A DNA stretch of 64,000 nucleotides from Subdoligranulum sp. CAG:314 (GTDB lineage: Bacteria > Bacillota > Clostridia > Christensenellales > CAG-314). A program made the position numbers and the translations under genes. The notes beneath the pieces are model-generated. The model did no database searches and was not told where the DNA came from. It worked only from the letters and a program-made list of their open reading frames with translations. Below, in pieces: positions 53,054-61,232 of this stretch; the first letter of the stretch is position 1, and every line of letters starts with the position of its first letter. The stretch is from NCBI GenBank assembly GCA_000437915.1, contig FR901000.1, positions 55,047 through 119,046 of the forward strand, read 5' to 3'.

Positions 53054-54247
53054 ATGGATTACAAAAAATATTTCAGTAAAATCGCTTACGAAATGAAGCC
53101 CTCCGGCATCAGAAAATACTTCGACATCGCGGCGACGATGCCCGACTGTATTTCTCTCGGAGTGGGCGAGCCGAATTTCGTCACGCCCGAGGTCGGCTGC
53201 AAAGCCGCAATCAAATCCATAGAGGACGGGATAACGCGCTACACATCCAATTCGGGACTTATCCAATTGAGAAAGCTGATTTCCCGCTACATGGAAACTC
53301 GCTACGGCCTGTCCTACAATCCCGACAACGAAATAATCACCACCGTAGGCGTCAGCGAGGGCATAGACATAGCTTTTATGGCATTGTTGAACCCCGGCGA
53401 CGAGGTGCTGCTCCCCGAACCGTGCTTCGTGTCATACGCGCCCGCCGTACTGCTTGCGGGAGGCGTTCCTGTGGTCGTCAAATGCGTCAAGGAAAACGGC
53501 TTTATCATCACGCCCGAAATGCTCGAAGAAAAAATTACGCCCAAAACAAAGGCTATACTCATGTGCTACCCCAACAACCCCACCGGCGCAATCATGACAA
53601 AGGAACAGCTCCAAGCGGTGGCTCCCGTTTTTGAAAAGCACGATTTGATTGTCCTTTCCGACGAGGTTTACAGCGAACTGACCTACGGCGGACTCAACCA
53701 CGTGTCCATAGCAAGCCTGCCCCGTATGCGCGAGCGCACAATCGTTTTCAACGGCTTTTCCAAGGGATTCGCCATGACGGGTTGGAGATTGGGCTACGTC
53801 TGCGCTCCCAAGGAAATAATAGAACAGGTGCTCAAAATCCATCAGTACATGATTATGTGCGCGCCTACCGCAGCGCAATACGCCGCCGCAGCTCTACTCG
53901 AAGACGGTCTTTCCAACGATTTTGCGGAGGTCGCAAAAATGCGCGAGGAGTACGACCGCAAACGCAAATTCCTCTACCGCTCTCTCGGGGAAATGGGTTT
54001 GGAGTGCTTCGAGCCGAAAGGCGCGTTTTATATGTTCCCGAGCGTGGAGAGCACGGGTGTGGACGGAGAAACCTTTGTCGAGAGGCTTATACACGAATAC
54101 AAGGTCTGCTGCCCCGCAGGCATAGCCTTTGGAGAAGCGGGCTACTACCACATCAGGATAAGCTATGCCTACGCTATGGAACAGATAGAAAAAGGCGTCG
54201 AGCGTATGGCGAAGTTTGTAAAACAGCTGCGCTCGGAAATGAAATAA
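53054..54247 (+). CDS. Pyridoxal-phosphate aminotransferase, class I/II (aspartate/aromatic type)
   Basis: 397 residues from the ATG at 53054 (GGGAG precedes). Fold-type I enzyme. ISLGVGEPNFVTPEV (about 31-45), YTSNSGLIQLR (about 66-76), the CYPNNPTGA loop (about 173-181), LSDEVYSELTY with PLP-binding Asp/Tyr (about 202-212) and GFSKGFAMTGWRLGY with the PLP Lys (about 234-248). C-terminal Arg (HIRISYAYAMEQIEKG) binds the substrate carboxylate. Similar to PatA/AraT-type enzymes; exact amino acid not assigned. Single-gene unit. Confidence 0.93.
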   Translation: MDYKKYFSKIAYEMKPSGIRKYFDIAATMPDCISLGVGEPNFVTPEVGCKAAIKSIEDGITRYTSNSGLIQLRKLISRYMETRYGLSYNPDNEIITTVGVSEGIDIAFMALLNPGDEVLLPEPCFVSYAPAVLLAGGVPVVVKCVKENGFIITPEMLEEKITPKTKAILMCYPNNPTGAIMTKEQLQAVAPVFEKHDLIVLSDEVYSELTYGGLNHVSIASLPRMRERTIVFNGFSKGFAMTGWRLGYVCAPKEIIEQVLKIHQYMIMCAPTAAQYAAAALLEDGLSNDFAEVAKMREEYDRKRKFLYRSLGEMGLECFEPKGAFYMFPSVESTGVDGETFVERLIHEYKVCCPAGIAFGEAGYYHIRISYAYAMEQIEKGVERMAKFVKQLRSEMK

Positions 54248-54250
54248 TAA

Positions 54251-54281
54251 AAAACGCGCTTAAAGGCGCGTTTTTTTGTTG
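54251..54281 (+). terminator. Terminator after the aminotransferase gene
   Basis: AAAACGCGC, TTAAAG, GCGCGTTTT followed by T-run. Confidence 0.88.
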
Positions 54282-54326
54282 TCTTTAAATTTGCCGTTTT
54301 TTGCGTAGCGGCTTTTAAACCGGCTT

Positions 54327-54779
54327 TCAGTCCTCTCTGCCGAGCAAGAAGTCGGGCGTGCAGCAGAAAACGTCCGACAACGCTAGCAGATTGTAAACGT
54401 CGGGCAAGGAGCCTCTTTTCGTCCAATTGTAAAAGGAAGAAGCCGCGCCAAGTCTACCCGTGCGTTTGAGCATATATATTTTTATTTCGTGCCGTTCTTT
54501 GAGAAACAAAAGCCGCTTTGAGAAATCGGGCAGATTTGCGCGCGGGCGGGTCAGAGAGTTTTCCTCCTCAAACCCCAGCAAATACAAAAGCGAGCAGCCG
54601 AAAAAATCGGCGAGCTTAACAAGACTGCGCGTGCAGGGAAGAGAGGCGCAGCGCGGCGACAGCCAACAGCGCAGTCTCGACAGACCGACGCCGCAAAGCG
54701 CGCTTATTTCTTCGGGCTTCAAGCCGCAGTCGTACACAAGCTCTTGCATTCTTTCGGCAAAACGTTTTTCCGCATTCAT
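54327..54779 (-). CDS. XRE-type DNA-binding protein with two helix-turn-helix regions
   Basis: 150 residues from the ATG at 54779 (GGGGGATACGGAT precedes). First HTH: LKPEEISALCGVGLSRLRCWLSP (about 20-42) followed by LVKLADFFGCSLLYLLGFEEE (about 53-73); second: HEIKIYMLKRTGRLGAASSFYNWTKRGSLPDVYNLLALSDVFCCTPDFLLGRED (about 96-150). Both halves have the XRE pattern where the second part ends with L-A-x-x-F-x-x-S/T-x-D-x-L-L-G, so the protein looks like an internal duplication. First of three different HTH proteins in a row; targets unknown. Confidence 0.8.
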   Translation of the reverse strand: MNAEKRFAERMQELVYDCGLKPEEISALCGVGLSRLRCWLSPRCASLPCTRSLVKLADFFGCSLLYLLGFEEENSLTRPRANLPDFSKRLLFLKERHEIKIYMLKRTGRLGAASSFYNWTKRGSLPDVYNLLALSDVFCCTPDFLLGRED

Positions 54780-54896
54780 ATCCGTATCCCCCTTTTTCAA
54801 CGCGTCGCCCATACCGCGTCGGAAAAATACCTTTCCCCGCCGATATATTAACACAATCGGGAAATTTTTGCCACGACTATATGTGTCGCCCGCGCT

Positions 54897-55214
54897 TCAC
54901 GGACTGTCGTACTTTTTCAGCAGCGGATACTCGACGGCTATCAGCTTTTTGGCAAAAACATTGCAGCTTTTTACGTATCTGTCGACGGTGCGGGACGCGA
55001 CGTGCAGACGGCTTGCGATTTCCTCGTAGCTCTCGTTTTCTCCGTTTAAAAACACGAGACAAAACACGCCGTAAAAAACCGTGCCCTTGTCCATGTCGTA
55101 AAGATACAGATAATCCGAAAGCCTGTCGAACAAGCGCCCTATTTCGCAGCAGATAATCTTGTCCGTCGAGGTGTTCCCCTCCCGTATAAGCTTTGCAAGC
55201 ATATTGCTTCTCAT
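54897..55214 (-). CDS. Small helix-turn-helix protein
   Basis: 105 residues from the ATG at 55214 (GGGGGGC precedes). C-terminal HTH ESYEEIASRLHVASRTVDRYVKSC (about 61-84) of sigma-region-4/LuxR-like type. N-terminal helical part (DKIICCEIGRLFDRLSDYLYLYDMDKG) may mediate dimer formation. Separate transcription unit from its neighbours to judge by the terminator at 55237-55264 upstream. Function unknown. Confidence 0.7.
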   Translation of the reverse strand: MRSNMLAKLIREGNTSTDKIICCEIGRLFDRLSDYLYLYDMDKGTVFYGVFCLVFLNGENESYEEIASRLHVASRTVDRYVKSCNVFAKKLIAVEYPLLKKYDSP

Positions 55215-55236
55215 TGTTCGCCCCCCTGTAAGCATC

Positions 55237-55264
55237 AAAAAAAGCCACGAAAAATCGTGGCTTT
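55237..55264 (-). terminator. Terminator downstream of the 55433-55762 gene
   Basis: AAAGCCACGA, AAAA, TCGTGGCTTT with T7 on the minus strand. The 168 bp between it and that gene hold nothing recognised. Confidence 0.85.
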
Positions 55265-55432
55265 GCGTTTAAAAGCAAAAAGCGATTGACGTTAAAGACA
55301 AAAAAGCTGAACCGATTGCACCGCGCACGGGTTTCGACCGCGGCAAAACGCGCAAAAACGGCAGTTTTTCCTCCGAAAACGCGGCAGTCCGCGCGACATA
55401 AATACGCGACGGAAAAAGAACGCCCGAACGCG

Positions 55433-55762
55433 CTATTTTTCGGTGAACTCGCGCAAAAAGTCCGTGAGCACGTCGAGCTGAGCTTTGTTCAGGCGGGAAA
55501 GCATGGCAATCAGCTCGCGCGTCTTCACCTCGTTTTCTTCGCTCTCGTTTTCGGCAAAAAAGTAAGACAGCGAAATACCGAAAAACTGACAAATTTTCTC
55601 TATCGATTTGAGCGAAGGCGACCGAGTCGCGTCGCGGCTGGCGTTTTTCTTCCATTGATACATGGTCGTGGAAATTTCCGTTTCCTTCATCAGGGCGTTC
55701 ATGCTCATATGCTTTTCTTTGAGCAATTGCTCCACACGCGCCATTACCCGCTCTCTGTCCAT
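55433..55762 (-). CDS. XRE-family transcriptional regulator
   Basis: 109 residues. N-terminal HTH: MSMNALMKETEISTTMYQWKKN (about 19-40), then PSLKSIEKICQFFGISLSYFFAENES (about 48-73), the cI/XRE layout; C-terminal helix (about 80-109) likely for dimerisation. CGGAGAAG precedes the ATG. A 14-bp palindrome lies 75 bp upstream and could be its operator. Function unknown. Confidence 0.85.
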   Translation of the reverse strand: MDRERVMARVEQLLKEKHMSMNALMKETEISTTMYQWKKNASRDATRSPSLKSIEKICQFFGISLSYFFAENESEENEVKTRELIAMLSRLNKAQLDVLTDFLREFTEK

Positions 55763-55836
55763 TGCAGCTTCTCCGTTATCTACTATTTTAATAGATATTC
55801 TGCACGGGTATTAAATGCTTTATACTACTTATTTAC

Positions 55837-55850
55837 GGTGCAATTGCACC
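55837..55850. promoter_or_regulatory. 14-bp perfect palindrome, candidate operator
   Basis: GGTGCAATTGCACC, upstream of the XRE gene and close to the terminator of the next one; a second smaller palindrome CTATTttAATAG lies at about 55781-55792. Confidence 0.45.
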
Positions 55851-55874
55851 AAGCCCAAAAAAACAGTCGGCTGC

Positions 55875-55904
55875 AAAAAAAGGCAAGCGCAAGGGCGCTC
55901 GCCT
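55875..55904 (-). terminator. Terminator after the 55927-56355 gene
   Basis: On the minus strand AGGCGAGCGC/GCGCTTGCCT (10 bp, one G-U) followed by TTTTTT. Confidence 0.8.
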
Positions 55905-55926
55905 GTCAACTTTGTCGAATTGCGGA

Positions 55927-56355
55927 CTAAGAACCGATTTCCGACGGCATAAATTTCAATATTTCCATAAAATCCGCTCCGAGCAGAAACCTGTGCGTAT
56001 CCGGCTCTATTGCCACGCCGTAAAGCTCTTTGTTTGCCTCGACTGCTTTTATCAGCTCGGACACGAGCGCGCGGCGTTTTTCCGCTTTCCCCTCCTTAAA
56101 TCCCGCAAAAGCTTTGAGATAGCGCCGCCCCCTGTCCGTCAGAAAATCGCTCATGTCGCTTTTGACATACAGAAAGGAGTCGCGCAGACAGCGCATAACC
56201 GCATACAACGCCTTGTCGTCGCGTCTGCCGTCGAATTTATCCAGCAAAGCTTTCAGCACCGAGCCGTCCTCAAGCGAAGCCGAATCGGGGCGGAAAGCAG
56301 GATTAGCGTCTTTTTCGTCGAGGTAATAACCTACGCACCGTTCCGTTTTATTCAT
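55927..56355 (-). CDS. Hypothetical protein, possibly distantly SseB-like
   Basis: 142 residues, soluble, no signal peptide. SVLKALLDKFDGRRDDKALYAVMRCLRDSFLYVKSDMSD (about 32-70) followed by a helical part and GVAIEPDTHRFLLGADFMEIL near the C-terminus. The small-domain layout, with a helix, then LYV, then a late acidic strand, recalls SseB N-terminal domains, but the match is too weak to use as a name. AGGG precedes the ATG, which also overlaps a possible upstream ORF by 4 nt. Confidence 0.6.
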   Translation of the reverse strand: MNKTERCVGYYLDEKDANPAFRPDSASLEDGSVLKALLDKFDGRRDDKALYAVMRCLRDSFLYVKSDMSDFLTDRGRRYLKAFAGFKEGKAEKRRALVSELIKAVEANKELYGVAIEPDTHRFLLGADFMEILKFMPSEIGS

Positions 56356-56477
56356 TTGTTTTCCCTGCCTAATTTTTTGTAAAGTGCGATTTTTCCGCTC
56401 GGCAAAACCGTCGTATTACACCCGCCGTCCCAAACGCCGCAGACAACGCTTTTTTCTTTCGGACACGCAAGGCGCAA
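56352..56477 (-). CDS. Possible small ORF overlapping the next start codon
   Basis: 41 codons from a TTG; contains ACPKEKSVVCGVWDGG and ends KLGRENK. Its stop overlaps the ATG of the 55927-56355 gene as ATGA, a common sign of coupling, and the reading frame is open further upstream to the promoter. No ribosome-binding site was found. It may be the remains of a longer gene, a short Cys-containing protein, or chance. Confidence 0.25.
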   Translation of the reverse strand: MRLACPKEKSVVCGVWDGGCNTTVLPSGKIALYKKLGRENK

Positions 56478-56552
56478 AAAGCGTATATGTCGCGCCGCCC
56501 GTGTGTCCTCGTCGATGCGTCCGTTTAAAAGCGCGAAAAATCCTGTGTCTGT

Positions 56553-56581
56553 ATTATAGAATAAAAAAACAAAAAGGGCAA
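56553..56581 (-). promoter_or_regulatory. Promoter of the 55927-56355 transcript
   Basis: TTGCCC, 17 bp, TATAAT; the -35 lies in the right arm of the dut terminator. Leader about 195 nt. Confidence 0.6.
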
Positions 56582-56600
56582 CCGAAAGTTTGCCCTTTTT
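56565..56600 (-). terminator. Terminator of nrdD-nrdG-dut
   Basis: AAAAAGGGCAA (56590-56600 as minus strand arm) with TTGCCCTTTTT (56571-56581), then GTTTTTTT. Confidence 0.88.
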
Positions 56601-56623
56601 CGACATAAAAACCTTAAATATCT

Positions 56624-57064
56624 TTATTTTCGACCTGTCGAGCCGAAACCACCCTCCCCTCTTTCGGTTTCGGCAAGGCTGTCCGCCTCCACAAAAGCCG
56701 CATTGAGAAAAGGCGTGACAACTATCTGCGCGATTCTTTCCCCGTCCTCTATTCTCTGCGGCTCGTCGCCGTGATTGTGCAACGCAACGATTATTTCCCC
56801 GCGATAGTCCGAGTCCACGACTCCCACCTTGTTGGCGGGCGCAAGTCCTCTTTTGGACGCCAGCCCGCTCCTTGCGAAAACCAGCCCCGCATAGCCCTCG
56901 GGGATTTCCATCGCCAACTTGGTGCCGACGAAAACGGTGCCGTGCGCGGGAATCTCCGTCCCGCCGTCCACGCAGGCGTACAAATCGGCGCCCGCAGCAA
57001 ACTCGCTGCCGCGGGTTGGCAGCTTGGCTTTGGAATCCAGCTTTTTGACCTTGACCGGTATCAT
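56624..57064 (-). CDS. dut: dUTP diphosphatase
   Basis: 146 residues. Trimeric dUTPase hydrolysing dUTP to dUMP and pyrophosphate, keeping uracil out of DNA and supplying dUMP. Five motifs in order: AAGADLYAC (about 23-31), FARSGLASKRGL (about 63-74), NKVGVVDSDYRGEIIVALHN (about 77-96), ERIAQIVVTP (about 108-117), RGEGGFGSTG (about 134-143). ATG overlaps the nrdG stop by 4 nt, so nrdD-nrdG-dut form one deoxynucleotide operon. Confidence 0.97.
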   Translation of the reverse strand: MIPVKVKKLDSKAKLPTRGSEFAAGADLYACVDGGTEIPAHGTVFVGTKLAMEIPEGYAGLVFARSGLASKRGLAPANKVGVVDSDYRGEIIVALHNHGDEPQRIEDGERIAQIVVTPFLNAAFVEADSLAETERGEGGFGSTGRK

Positions 57065-57603
57065 TTTTTCTCCTTTTCGTAAAACTCTTTTGCAAGCACG
57101 GTCTCCCCCTTGCGGAGAGACTCCTTCACGTCGATAATTCTCTGATTGGAGCTGCCGCGGAAACGGAGTTTAAGGTCTTTCTTTTCCTCGACAAACTCTC
57201 CGTCCACCAAAACGTCGATGTGGGAAAGCATTTTCAGCGGCTCCTGCCATTTGAGCGCCATATCGCCCAAAATATCGCGCTCGAACAGATAACCCGTATA
57301 GCACCAGACGTTCTTTTGGGGATACCTCTCTCCGAACTCCTCGAGCAACTTCAAAAGCTCCGCCTGATTGGCGCGCTCGAATGGCTCTCCTCCGAGCAGC
57401 GACAGCCCCGAAATATAATCGGGAGCGCAGGCGTCTAAAATTTCTCGGGCGACCTCCCGCGTAAAGGGCTGACCGTAGTCAAAATCCCAGGTTTCGGGAT
57501 TGAAGCAGCCCTTGCAATGGTGAGTGCAGCCGCTGACAAACAGCGACACGCGCACTCCCGTTCCGTTGGCAATATCCGTTTTTTTGATTGTAGCGTAATT
57601 CAT
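57061..57603 (-). CDS. nrdG: Anaerobic ribonucleoside-triphosphate reductase activating protein
   Basis: 180 residues from the ATG at 57603, 3 nt after the nrdD stop region; a TTG two codons upstream is less likely. Radical SAM enzyme that makes the glycyl radical on NrdD. Cluster motif CTHHCKGC (about 26-33), GGEP (about 74-77). No Shine-Dalgarno is apparent, so translation probably depends on coupling to nrdD. Confidence 0.96.
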   Translation of the reverse strand: MNYATIKKTDIANGTGVRVSLFVSGCTHHCKGCFNPETWDFDYGQPFTREVAREILDACAPDYISGLSLLGGEPFERANQAELLKLLEEFGERYPQKNVWCYTGYLFERDILGDMALKWQEPLKMLSHIDVLVDGEFVEEKKDLKLRFRGSSNQRIIDVKESLRKGETVLAKEFYEKEKK

Positions 57604-57609
57604 AATCAA

Positions 57610-59736
57610 TCAGATATGCAGCACTCTCGCCTTGATTTCCTTCGTTTTGCCGAGGTTCCAGAAATTTTCTCCCAGATAACCGCAGGTGCGGCGCGTAACG
57701 TTCATCTTGGAGTGGTCCTTGTTGTGGCAGACGGGGCACTCCCATTGATTGTCGTCGTTGATTATGATTTCCCCGTCGTAGCCGCATACGTGGCAGTAGT
57801 CCGACTTTGTGTTGAATTCGGCGTAAAGTATGTTGTCGTAAATGAACTTGACTATGTCTTCAAGCGCTTTGAGATTGTGGCGCATATTGGGAATTTCGAC
57901 ATAGCTTATCATACCGCCGGAGGATATAGGCTGAAATTGACTTTCAAATCTGAACTTGGAGAAAGCGTCTATTTTTTCCCTCACGTCCACATGGTAGGAA
58001 TTGGTGTAATAGCCTTTGTCGGTGACGTCCTCTATTTCGCCGAAGCGCGCTCTGTCAATCCGCGCAAAGCGATAGCACAGCGACTCCGCGGGCGTGCCGT
58101 ACAGCGCAAAGCCCAGTCCCGTCTCCTTTTTCCATCTGTCGGTTGCTTCGCGCATATGGCGCATGACTCTGAGCGCAAACTCTTCGCCCTCGGGCTGCGT
58201 ATGGCTAACTCCCTTCATGAGCTTTGTCACCTCGTAAAGCCCTATATACCCAAGCGAAATGGTGGAGTAGCCGCCGTAAAGCAGCTTGTCTATGGTCTCG
58301 CCCTTGTTGAGGCGCGCGATGGCGCCGTATTGCCAATGTATCGGGCTGACGTCGCTTTTTATGCCCTTCAAAGCGTTGTGACGCACCATGAGCGCCTCGA
58401 AGCAAAGCTCGAGCCTTTCGTCGAACAGCTTCCAAAAGGCGTCCTCGTCCTTGTTGGCAAGTATGCCTATCTGCGGCAGATTGATGCTTACCACGCCCTG
58501 ATTGAAACGTCCCTCGAACTTGAAATTGCCGTTTTCGTCCTTCCACGGCGAAAGAAAGCTTCTGCACCCCATGCAGGAAAACACGTTGCCCTGATAGGTG
58601 GCGCGCATCTGCTTTGCCGAAATGTAGTCGGGATAAAGTCTCTTGGAGGAGCACTCGACCGCAAGCTTTGTGATGTAGTCGTATTTGCCGCCTTTGAGAC
58701 AGTTGTGTTCGTCAAGCACGTAGATGAGCTTGGGGAAAGCAGGCGTGACGTAGACGCCCTTTTCGTTTTTTATGCCTTCGAGACGCTGACGGAGAATTTC
58801 CTCCACTATCATGGCGTTCTCTTCCAGATACTCGTCGTCCTTGTCGAGGTTCAAAAACAGGGTGACAAAGGGCGACTGACCGTTTGTGGTCATCAAGGTG
58901 TTAATCTGATACTGTATGGTCTGAACGCCGCTTTTGAGCTCTTCCCTCAGGCGGGCGTCGATAAGTTTGTTCATGGTCTCGCCGTCGAGATGTCCGCCGG
59001 CTATGCCCGAAATCTGACGCGTTATTTTTTCACGGCTGCGTCTCAGATATTTGCCGAGATGTCTCACGTCCACCGACTGACCGCCGTACTGACTGCTTGC
59101 GACCGCGGCGATAATCTGAGTGACGATTGTGCACGCGACCTGAAAGCTCTTGGGACTCTCTATCAGCTTGCCGTTCATGACCGTGCCGTTGTCAAGCATG
59201 TCGCCTATATTGACAAGGCAGCAGTTGAAAATCGGTTGCAGAAAATAGTCGGCGTCGTGAAAATGCAGCACGCCGTCCTCGTGCGCTTTGGAGATTTTTT
59301 CGGGCAGCAAAATTCTTTTTGTGAGGTCTTTGGACACCTCGCCCGCAATAAGGTCGCGCTGCGTGGACGCCACCACCGCGTTTTTGTTGCTGTTTTCCTC
59401 CATCACGTCCTTGTTGCTGTTTTTGATAAGTCCGAGTATGGACTCGTCCGTCGTGTTGGCTTTTCTTATCAGCGCGCGGGTATAGCGATAGATAATATAC
59501 TTCTTCGCAAGCTCGAATTTGCCCAGCTCTACAAGCTTCTTTTCGATTATGTCCTGCACGTCCTCGACCTGCATTTTGTTTTTGCCGAGTCCTTCGATGT
59601 ACGCGATGATGTCGGCAATCTGCTCTTTGTTTACTCTCTGCAAGGGTCTGACCTCGGCGTTTGCTTTGCCTATCGCCTTTTCGATTTTGCTTTTGTCATA
59701 CTCGACAACCCTGCCGTCTCTTTTGATGATTTTCAT
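57610..59736 (-). CDS. nrdD: Anaerobic (class III) ribonucleoside-triphosphate reductase
   Basis: 708 residues. Reduces ribonucleoside triphosphates to deoxy forms without oxygen. N-terminal ATP-cone (residues about 1-90: KIIKRDGRVVEYDKSKIEKAI), barrel domain, zinc site (CHVCG near 645 and CPVCHNKD near 665) and the glycyl radical motif RRTCGYLG (about 680). GGAG and AGGA precede the ATG. Upstream DNA has two NrdR-type boxes. Strict-anaerobe enzyme, consistent with the rest of the window. Confidence 0.98.
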   Translation of the reverse strand: MKIIKRDGRVVEYDKSKIEKAIGKANAEVRPLQRVNKEQIADIIAYIEGLGKNKMQVEDVQDIIEKKLVELGKFELAKKYIIYRYTRALIRKANTTDESILGLIKNSNKDVMEENSNKNAVVASTQRDLIAGEVSKDLTKRILLPEKISKAHEDGVLHFHDADYFLQPIFNCCLVNIGDMLDNGTVMNGKLIESPKSFQVACTIVTQIIAAVASSQYGGQSVDVRHLGKYLRRSREKITRQISGIAGGHLDGETMNKLIDARLREELKSGVQTIQYQINTLMTTNGQSPFVTLFLNLDKDDEYLEENAMIVEEILRQRLEGIKNEKGVYVTPAFPKLIYVLDEHNCLKGGKYDYITKLAVECSSKRLYPDYISAKQMRATYQGNVFSCMGCRSFLSPWKDENGNFKFEGRFNQGVVSINLPQIGILANKDEDAFWKLFDERLELCFEALMVRHNALKGIKSDVSPIHWQYGAIARLNKGETIDKLLYGGYSTISLGYIGLYEVTKLMKGVSHTQPEGEEFALRVMRHMREATDRWKKETGLGFALYGTPAESLCYRFARIDRARFGEIEDVTDKGYYTNSYHVDVREKIDAFSKFRFESQFQPISSGGMISYVEIPNMRHNLKALEDIVKFIYDNILYAEFNTKSDYCHVCGYDGEIIINDDNQWECPVCHNKDHSKMNVTRRTCGYLGENFWNLGKTKEIKARVLHI

Positions 59737-59798
59737 TTTCCTGTATCTCCGTCTATATATATTTTCTGCTTATATTATGCTTCAAATAAATCAAAAAA

Positions 59799-59847
59799 AC
59801 ACAAAATGTTGTGTCAAGGGGCGCCTATATACTACAACATATTGTGT
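59799..59847 (-). promoter_or_regulatory. Pair of NrdR boxes upstream of nrdD
   Basis: ACACAAAATGTTGTGT (59799-59814) and CTACAACATATTGTGT (59832-59847), near-palindromes that match the acaCwAtATaTwGtgt consensus; start-to-start distance 33 bp, close to the usual three helical turns. NrdR represses ribonucleotide reductase genes when dATP is high. The 59737-60119 gap otherwise holds promoters and AT-rich DNA. Confidence 0.75.
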
Positions 59848-59965
59848 TGCAAATGTCAACGGTTTTCAGCCAAATATTTTTAAAAAATTTTTTTCTATAA
59901 CTTCTATAAGAAAAAAATATACAATAAAATTTTTCAGGGATTTTGAATTTCGGCTCTCGAAGCAA

Positions 59966-59994
59966 GTTATACTATCTTTTTTTGCGCAAGTCAA
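59966..59994 (-). promoter_or_regulatory. Distal promoter reading toward nrdD
   Basis: TTGACT, 17 bp, TATAAC. Would give nrdD a leader of about 220 nt containing both NrdR boxes. A second, weaker -10 (TATATA) overlapping box 2 may be the regulated promoter. Confidence 0.55.
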
Positions 59995-60084
59995 GAGACT
60001 TGAAAAATTTACACATCTTTACCCGAAAACTTTGTCGCTACAGCTGTTTTTTTCGGAAAAAGAAAAAAATTTTTTTCAAAACGC

Positions 60085-60113
60085 TTGACTGTACGTAAAT
60101 TCCGTATTACGAT
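60085..60113 (+). promoter_or_regulatory. Promoter of the MarR-like regulator
   Basis: TTGACT, 17 bp, TACGAT; the -10 box ends 6 nt before the ATG. Confidence 0.65.
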
Positions 60114-60119
60114 ATTTTT

Positions 60120-60650
60120 ATGAGTCTTAAAGAAATACGCAAGGTGCTGCCCGACGCGGACGAAGCGAGATTGCTGAGAAACTATCGGTTGGGAGAAAAC
60201 GTCTCTCTTTTGTCCAAAGCCATTTCGATTAACTTTTTCGAAAACATATACAGGCACCCGACGCTTAAAAAGTACGATTTTATTTCGCATCTGAACACCT
60301 TGGAAAAGCGCATTATACTCAATCTCGGCTCTTCCCCCGAGCCAATGAGCATAAAAACGCTTGCCAAGCACGTAGGCGCAAAGCAAAAGAGTATGCACTA
60401 CCCGCTGAAATGCCTGCAACAGAAAAACATGGTTGAGCTGCACGGCGGAGAGTATGACAAAAGGGAAACTCTAGTAAGCCTTACGCCCGCAGCCCGCAAA
60501 ATGGACGACGACTACAACGCCGCGTCCATCGTAGCGGAGTACGACATTTTCGGCAGCATTTCCGACGAGGACATCGACGAGCTGAACAACGTGCTCAAAC
60601 AGGCGCGCACGTTGCTAGAAAAGCATTTTCCGCTTCCCGAGAACGAATAG
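60120..60650 (+). CDS. MarR-like winged-helix transcriptional regulator
   Basis: 176 residues. Core LNTLEKRIILNLGSSPEPMSIKTLAKHVGAKQKSMHYPLKCLQQKNMVELHGG (about 59-110) is the helix-turn-helix and wing; RETLVSLTPAARKM (about 117-130) is the beta-wing end typical of MarR proteins. N- and C-terminal helices would form the dimer domain. Shares the intergenic region with nrdD, divergently, so it might control it, but that is a guess. No Shine-Dalgarno; leaderless start expected. Confidence 0.75.
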   Translation: MSLKEIRKVLPDADEARLLRNYRLGENVSLLSKAISINFFENIYRHPTLKKYDFISHLNTLEKRIILNLGSSPEPMSIKTLAKHVGAKQKSMHYPLKCLQQKNMVELHGGEYDKRETLVSLTPAARKMDDDYNAASIVAEYDIFGSISDEDIDELNNVLKQARTLLEKHFPLPENE

Positions 60651-60656
60651 TCCGTC

Positions 60657-60690
60657 AAAAAACGCGGTTTAAAAACCGCGTTTCTTTTTC
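60657..60690. terminator. Bidirectional terminator
   Basis: AAACGCGGTTT (60660-60670) with AAACCGCGTTT (60673-60683), T-rich on both sides; ends the MarR-like gene and cobO. Confidence 0.85.
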
Positions 60691-60704
60691 GCCCTCTAAT
60701 GCAG

Positions 60705-61226
60705 TTAAAACTCGATGCCTTTGCGCGCGGGCTGACCGTGCTCGAAGGGATGCTTTTCCGCTTTGATGTAAGAAATATAATCCGCCCTGTCCTCTATCGA
60801 CGGAGCAACGGAGTGCCCCGTGAGGACGACCTCCAGCTTCTCCGGCTTGTTGTCGAGAAAATCCAGCAGGCTTTTTTCCGGCAACACCTCCATATTGACC
60901 GCGTCGAGAACCTCGTCGAGAATAAGCACGTCAAGAGAAGCGGCTGTTTTTACCGCAGCCTCAAACAGCTGCGCGGCGTAACGACGGTAGTCGGACTTTT
61001 GCCTTTCGTTCATATTGAACCAGAAAGGCAGCGAACAGGGAGCGTCCCCCAAGGAAAAATTCCGGATTTTTCTCAACGTGACAAGCTCGCAGCTGTCGTT
61101 GGCTTTGAGAAACTGAACGAGGTGCACCTTCATATCGTTTCCGCAGGCTCTGATTCCCAAGCCAATGGCGGCGGTGGTTTTCCCCTTTCCGTCTCCGTAA
61201 TAAACGTGTATAAGACCTTTTTGCAT
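60705..61226 (-). CDS. cobO: Cob(I)yrinic acid a,c-diamide adenosyltransferase (CobO/BtuR type)
   Basis: 173 residues. Transfers the adenosyl group of ATP to cob(I)alamin precursors. P-loop YYGDGKGKTTAAIGLGIRA (about 9-27), VQFLKAN (about 37-43), LILDEVLDAVN (about 100-110), VVLTGHSVAPSIEDRADYISY (about 133-153). Complete. The ATG lies 6 nt after the -10 box of a consensus promoter and has no proper Shine-Dalgarno (AAGGTC directly before), so its mRNA is probably leaderless. Confidence 0.95.
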   Translation of the reverse strand: MQKGLIHVYYGDGKGKTTAAIGLGIRACGNDMKVHLVQFLKANDSCELVTLRKIRNFSLGDAPCSLPFWFNMNERQKSDYRRYAAQLFEAAVKTAASLDVLILDEVLDAVNMEVLPEKSLLDFLDNKPEKLEVVLTGHSVAPSIEDRADYISYIKAEKHPFEHGQPARKGIEF

Positions 61227-61232
61227 GACCTT

